Shown: in pieces, positions 13,502 to 13,538 of the stretch | How the letters are laid out: each line of letters starts with the position of its first letter | Numbering within the stretch: position 1 is the first letter of the stretch | Source of the DNA: UMGS882 sp045598975 | Lineage (GTDB): Bacteria; Bacillota; Clostridia; Oscillospirales; CAG-382 | Direction of reading: 5' to 3' | NCBI GenBank assembly: GCA_045598975.1 | Contig: JAZRVE010000063.1 | Span: forward strand, 1-13,538 | DNA length: 13,538 nucleotides | Notes under the pieces: model-generated | Seen by the model: only the letters and a program-made list of their open reading frames with translations | The model's database searches: none | Told to the model about the DNA's origin: nothing | Translations under genes and position numbers: made by a program

Positions 13502-13538
13502 ATGAAAAATGAAAAACGAAACAAACACATGACACTTG
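13502..13538 (+). CDS. Start of a rightward gene, possibly an IS30-type transposase (partial)
   Basis: Only the first 12 codons are present: M-K-N-E-K-R-N-K-H-M-T-L, continuing past the window. AAAGGAGG lies about 10 nt upstream, so this is a convincing translation start. A basic start leading into K-H-M-T-L resembles the beginning of IS30-family transposases, whose first helix-turn-helix opens with a similar L-T/M-T-L stretch followed by an R-I-E-I-like helix, but 12 residues cannot prove this. Repeats just upstream and the drop in G+C support a mobile element. Other basic DNA-binding proteins would also fit. Confidence 0.5.
   Translation, partial: MKNEKRNKHMTL

Overview
The window looks like chromosome from an anaerobic, Gram-positive-type bacterium, most likely a member of the Clostridia (Firmicutes) with fairly high G+C. 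The reasons are an adjacent hisS-aspS pair with bacterial-type synthetases, strong AGGAGG-like ribosome binding sites, near-consensus sigma-A promoters, an electron-bifurcating NfnAB pair typical of anaerobes, an ECF-type vitamin transporter S component and a D,D-carboxypeptidase. Genus cannot be assigned from this sequence alone.

Layout. (1) 1-618 (+): 3' part of a D-alanyl-D-alanine carboxypeptidase, followed by a hairpin terminator. (2) 5573 down to 737 (-): an operon-like run of XRE-type regulator, hisS, aspS and a secreted, lipid-anchored Ntn-type amide hydrolase of the choloylglycine hydrolase family. A sigma-A promoter (TTGAAA-17-TATAAT) sits in front of the regulator. The hydrolase gene is clearly more A+T-rich than its neighbours. 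(3) 5717-9443 (+): a NlpC/P60 peptidase with an SH3-like N-terminus, then nfnA, nfnB and an ECF S component. A perfect-consensus promoter (TTGACA-17-TATAAT) with an inverted repeat over the expected transcription start precedes nfnA, and a symmetric terminator ends the run. (4) 13290 down to 9488 (-): a TIM-barrel sugar isomerase/epimerase, a small putative export protein, a CPBP intramembrane protease, tadA and a membrane protein of unknown function. The genes are closely packed and apparently share a promoter at about 13334-13362. (5) 13380-13538: an A+T-rich repeat-bearing stretch and the first codons of a rightward gene that resembles the start of an IS30-type transposase.

The content is mostly core: translation (hisS, aspS, tadA), cell-wall turnover (carboxypeptidase, NlpC/P60) and NAD(P)H/ferredoxin balance (nfnAB). 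The most distinctive items are the exported pro-enzyme form of a bile-salt-hydrolase-type fold placed behind aspS, the DNA-binding protein heading the synthetase operon, the palindrome at the nfnAB start site, and the possible insertion-sequence end. I did not see a CRISPR array, a toxin-antitoxin pair, a recognisable defence system, or any tRNA or rRNA gene. I found no clear-cut undescribed multi-gene system.
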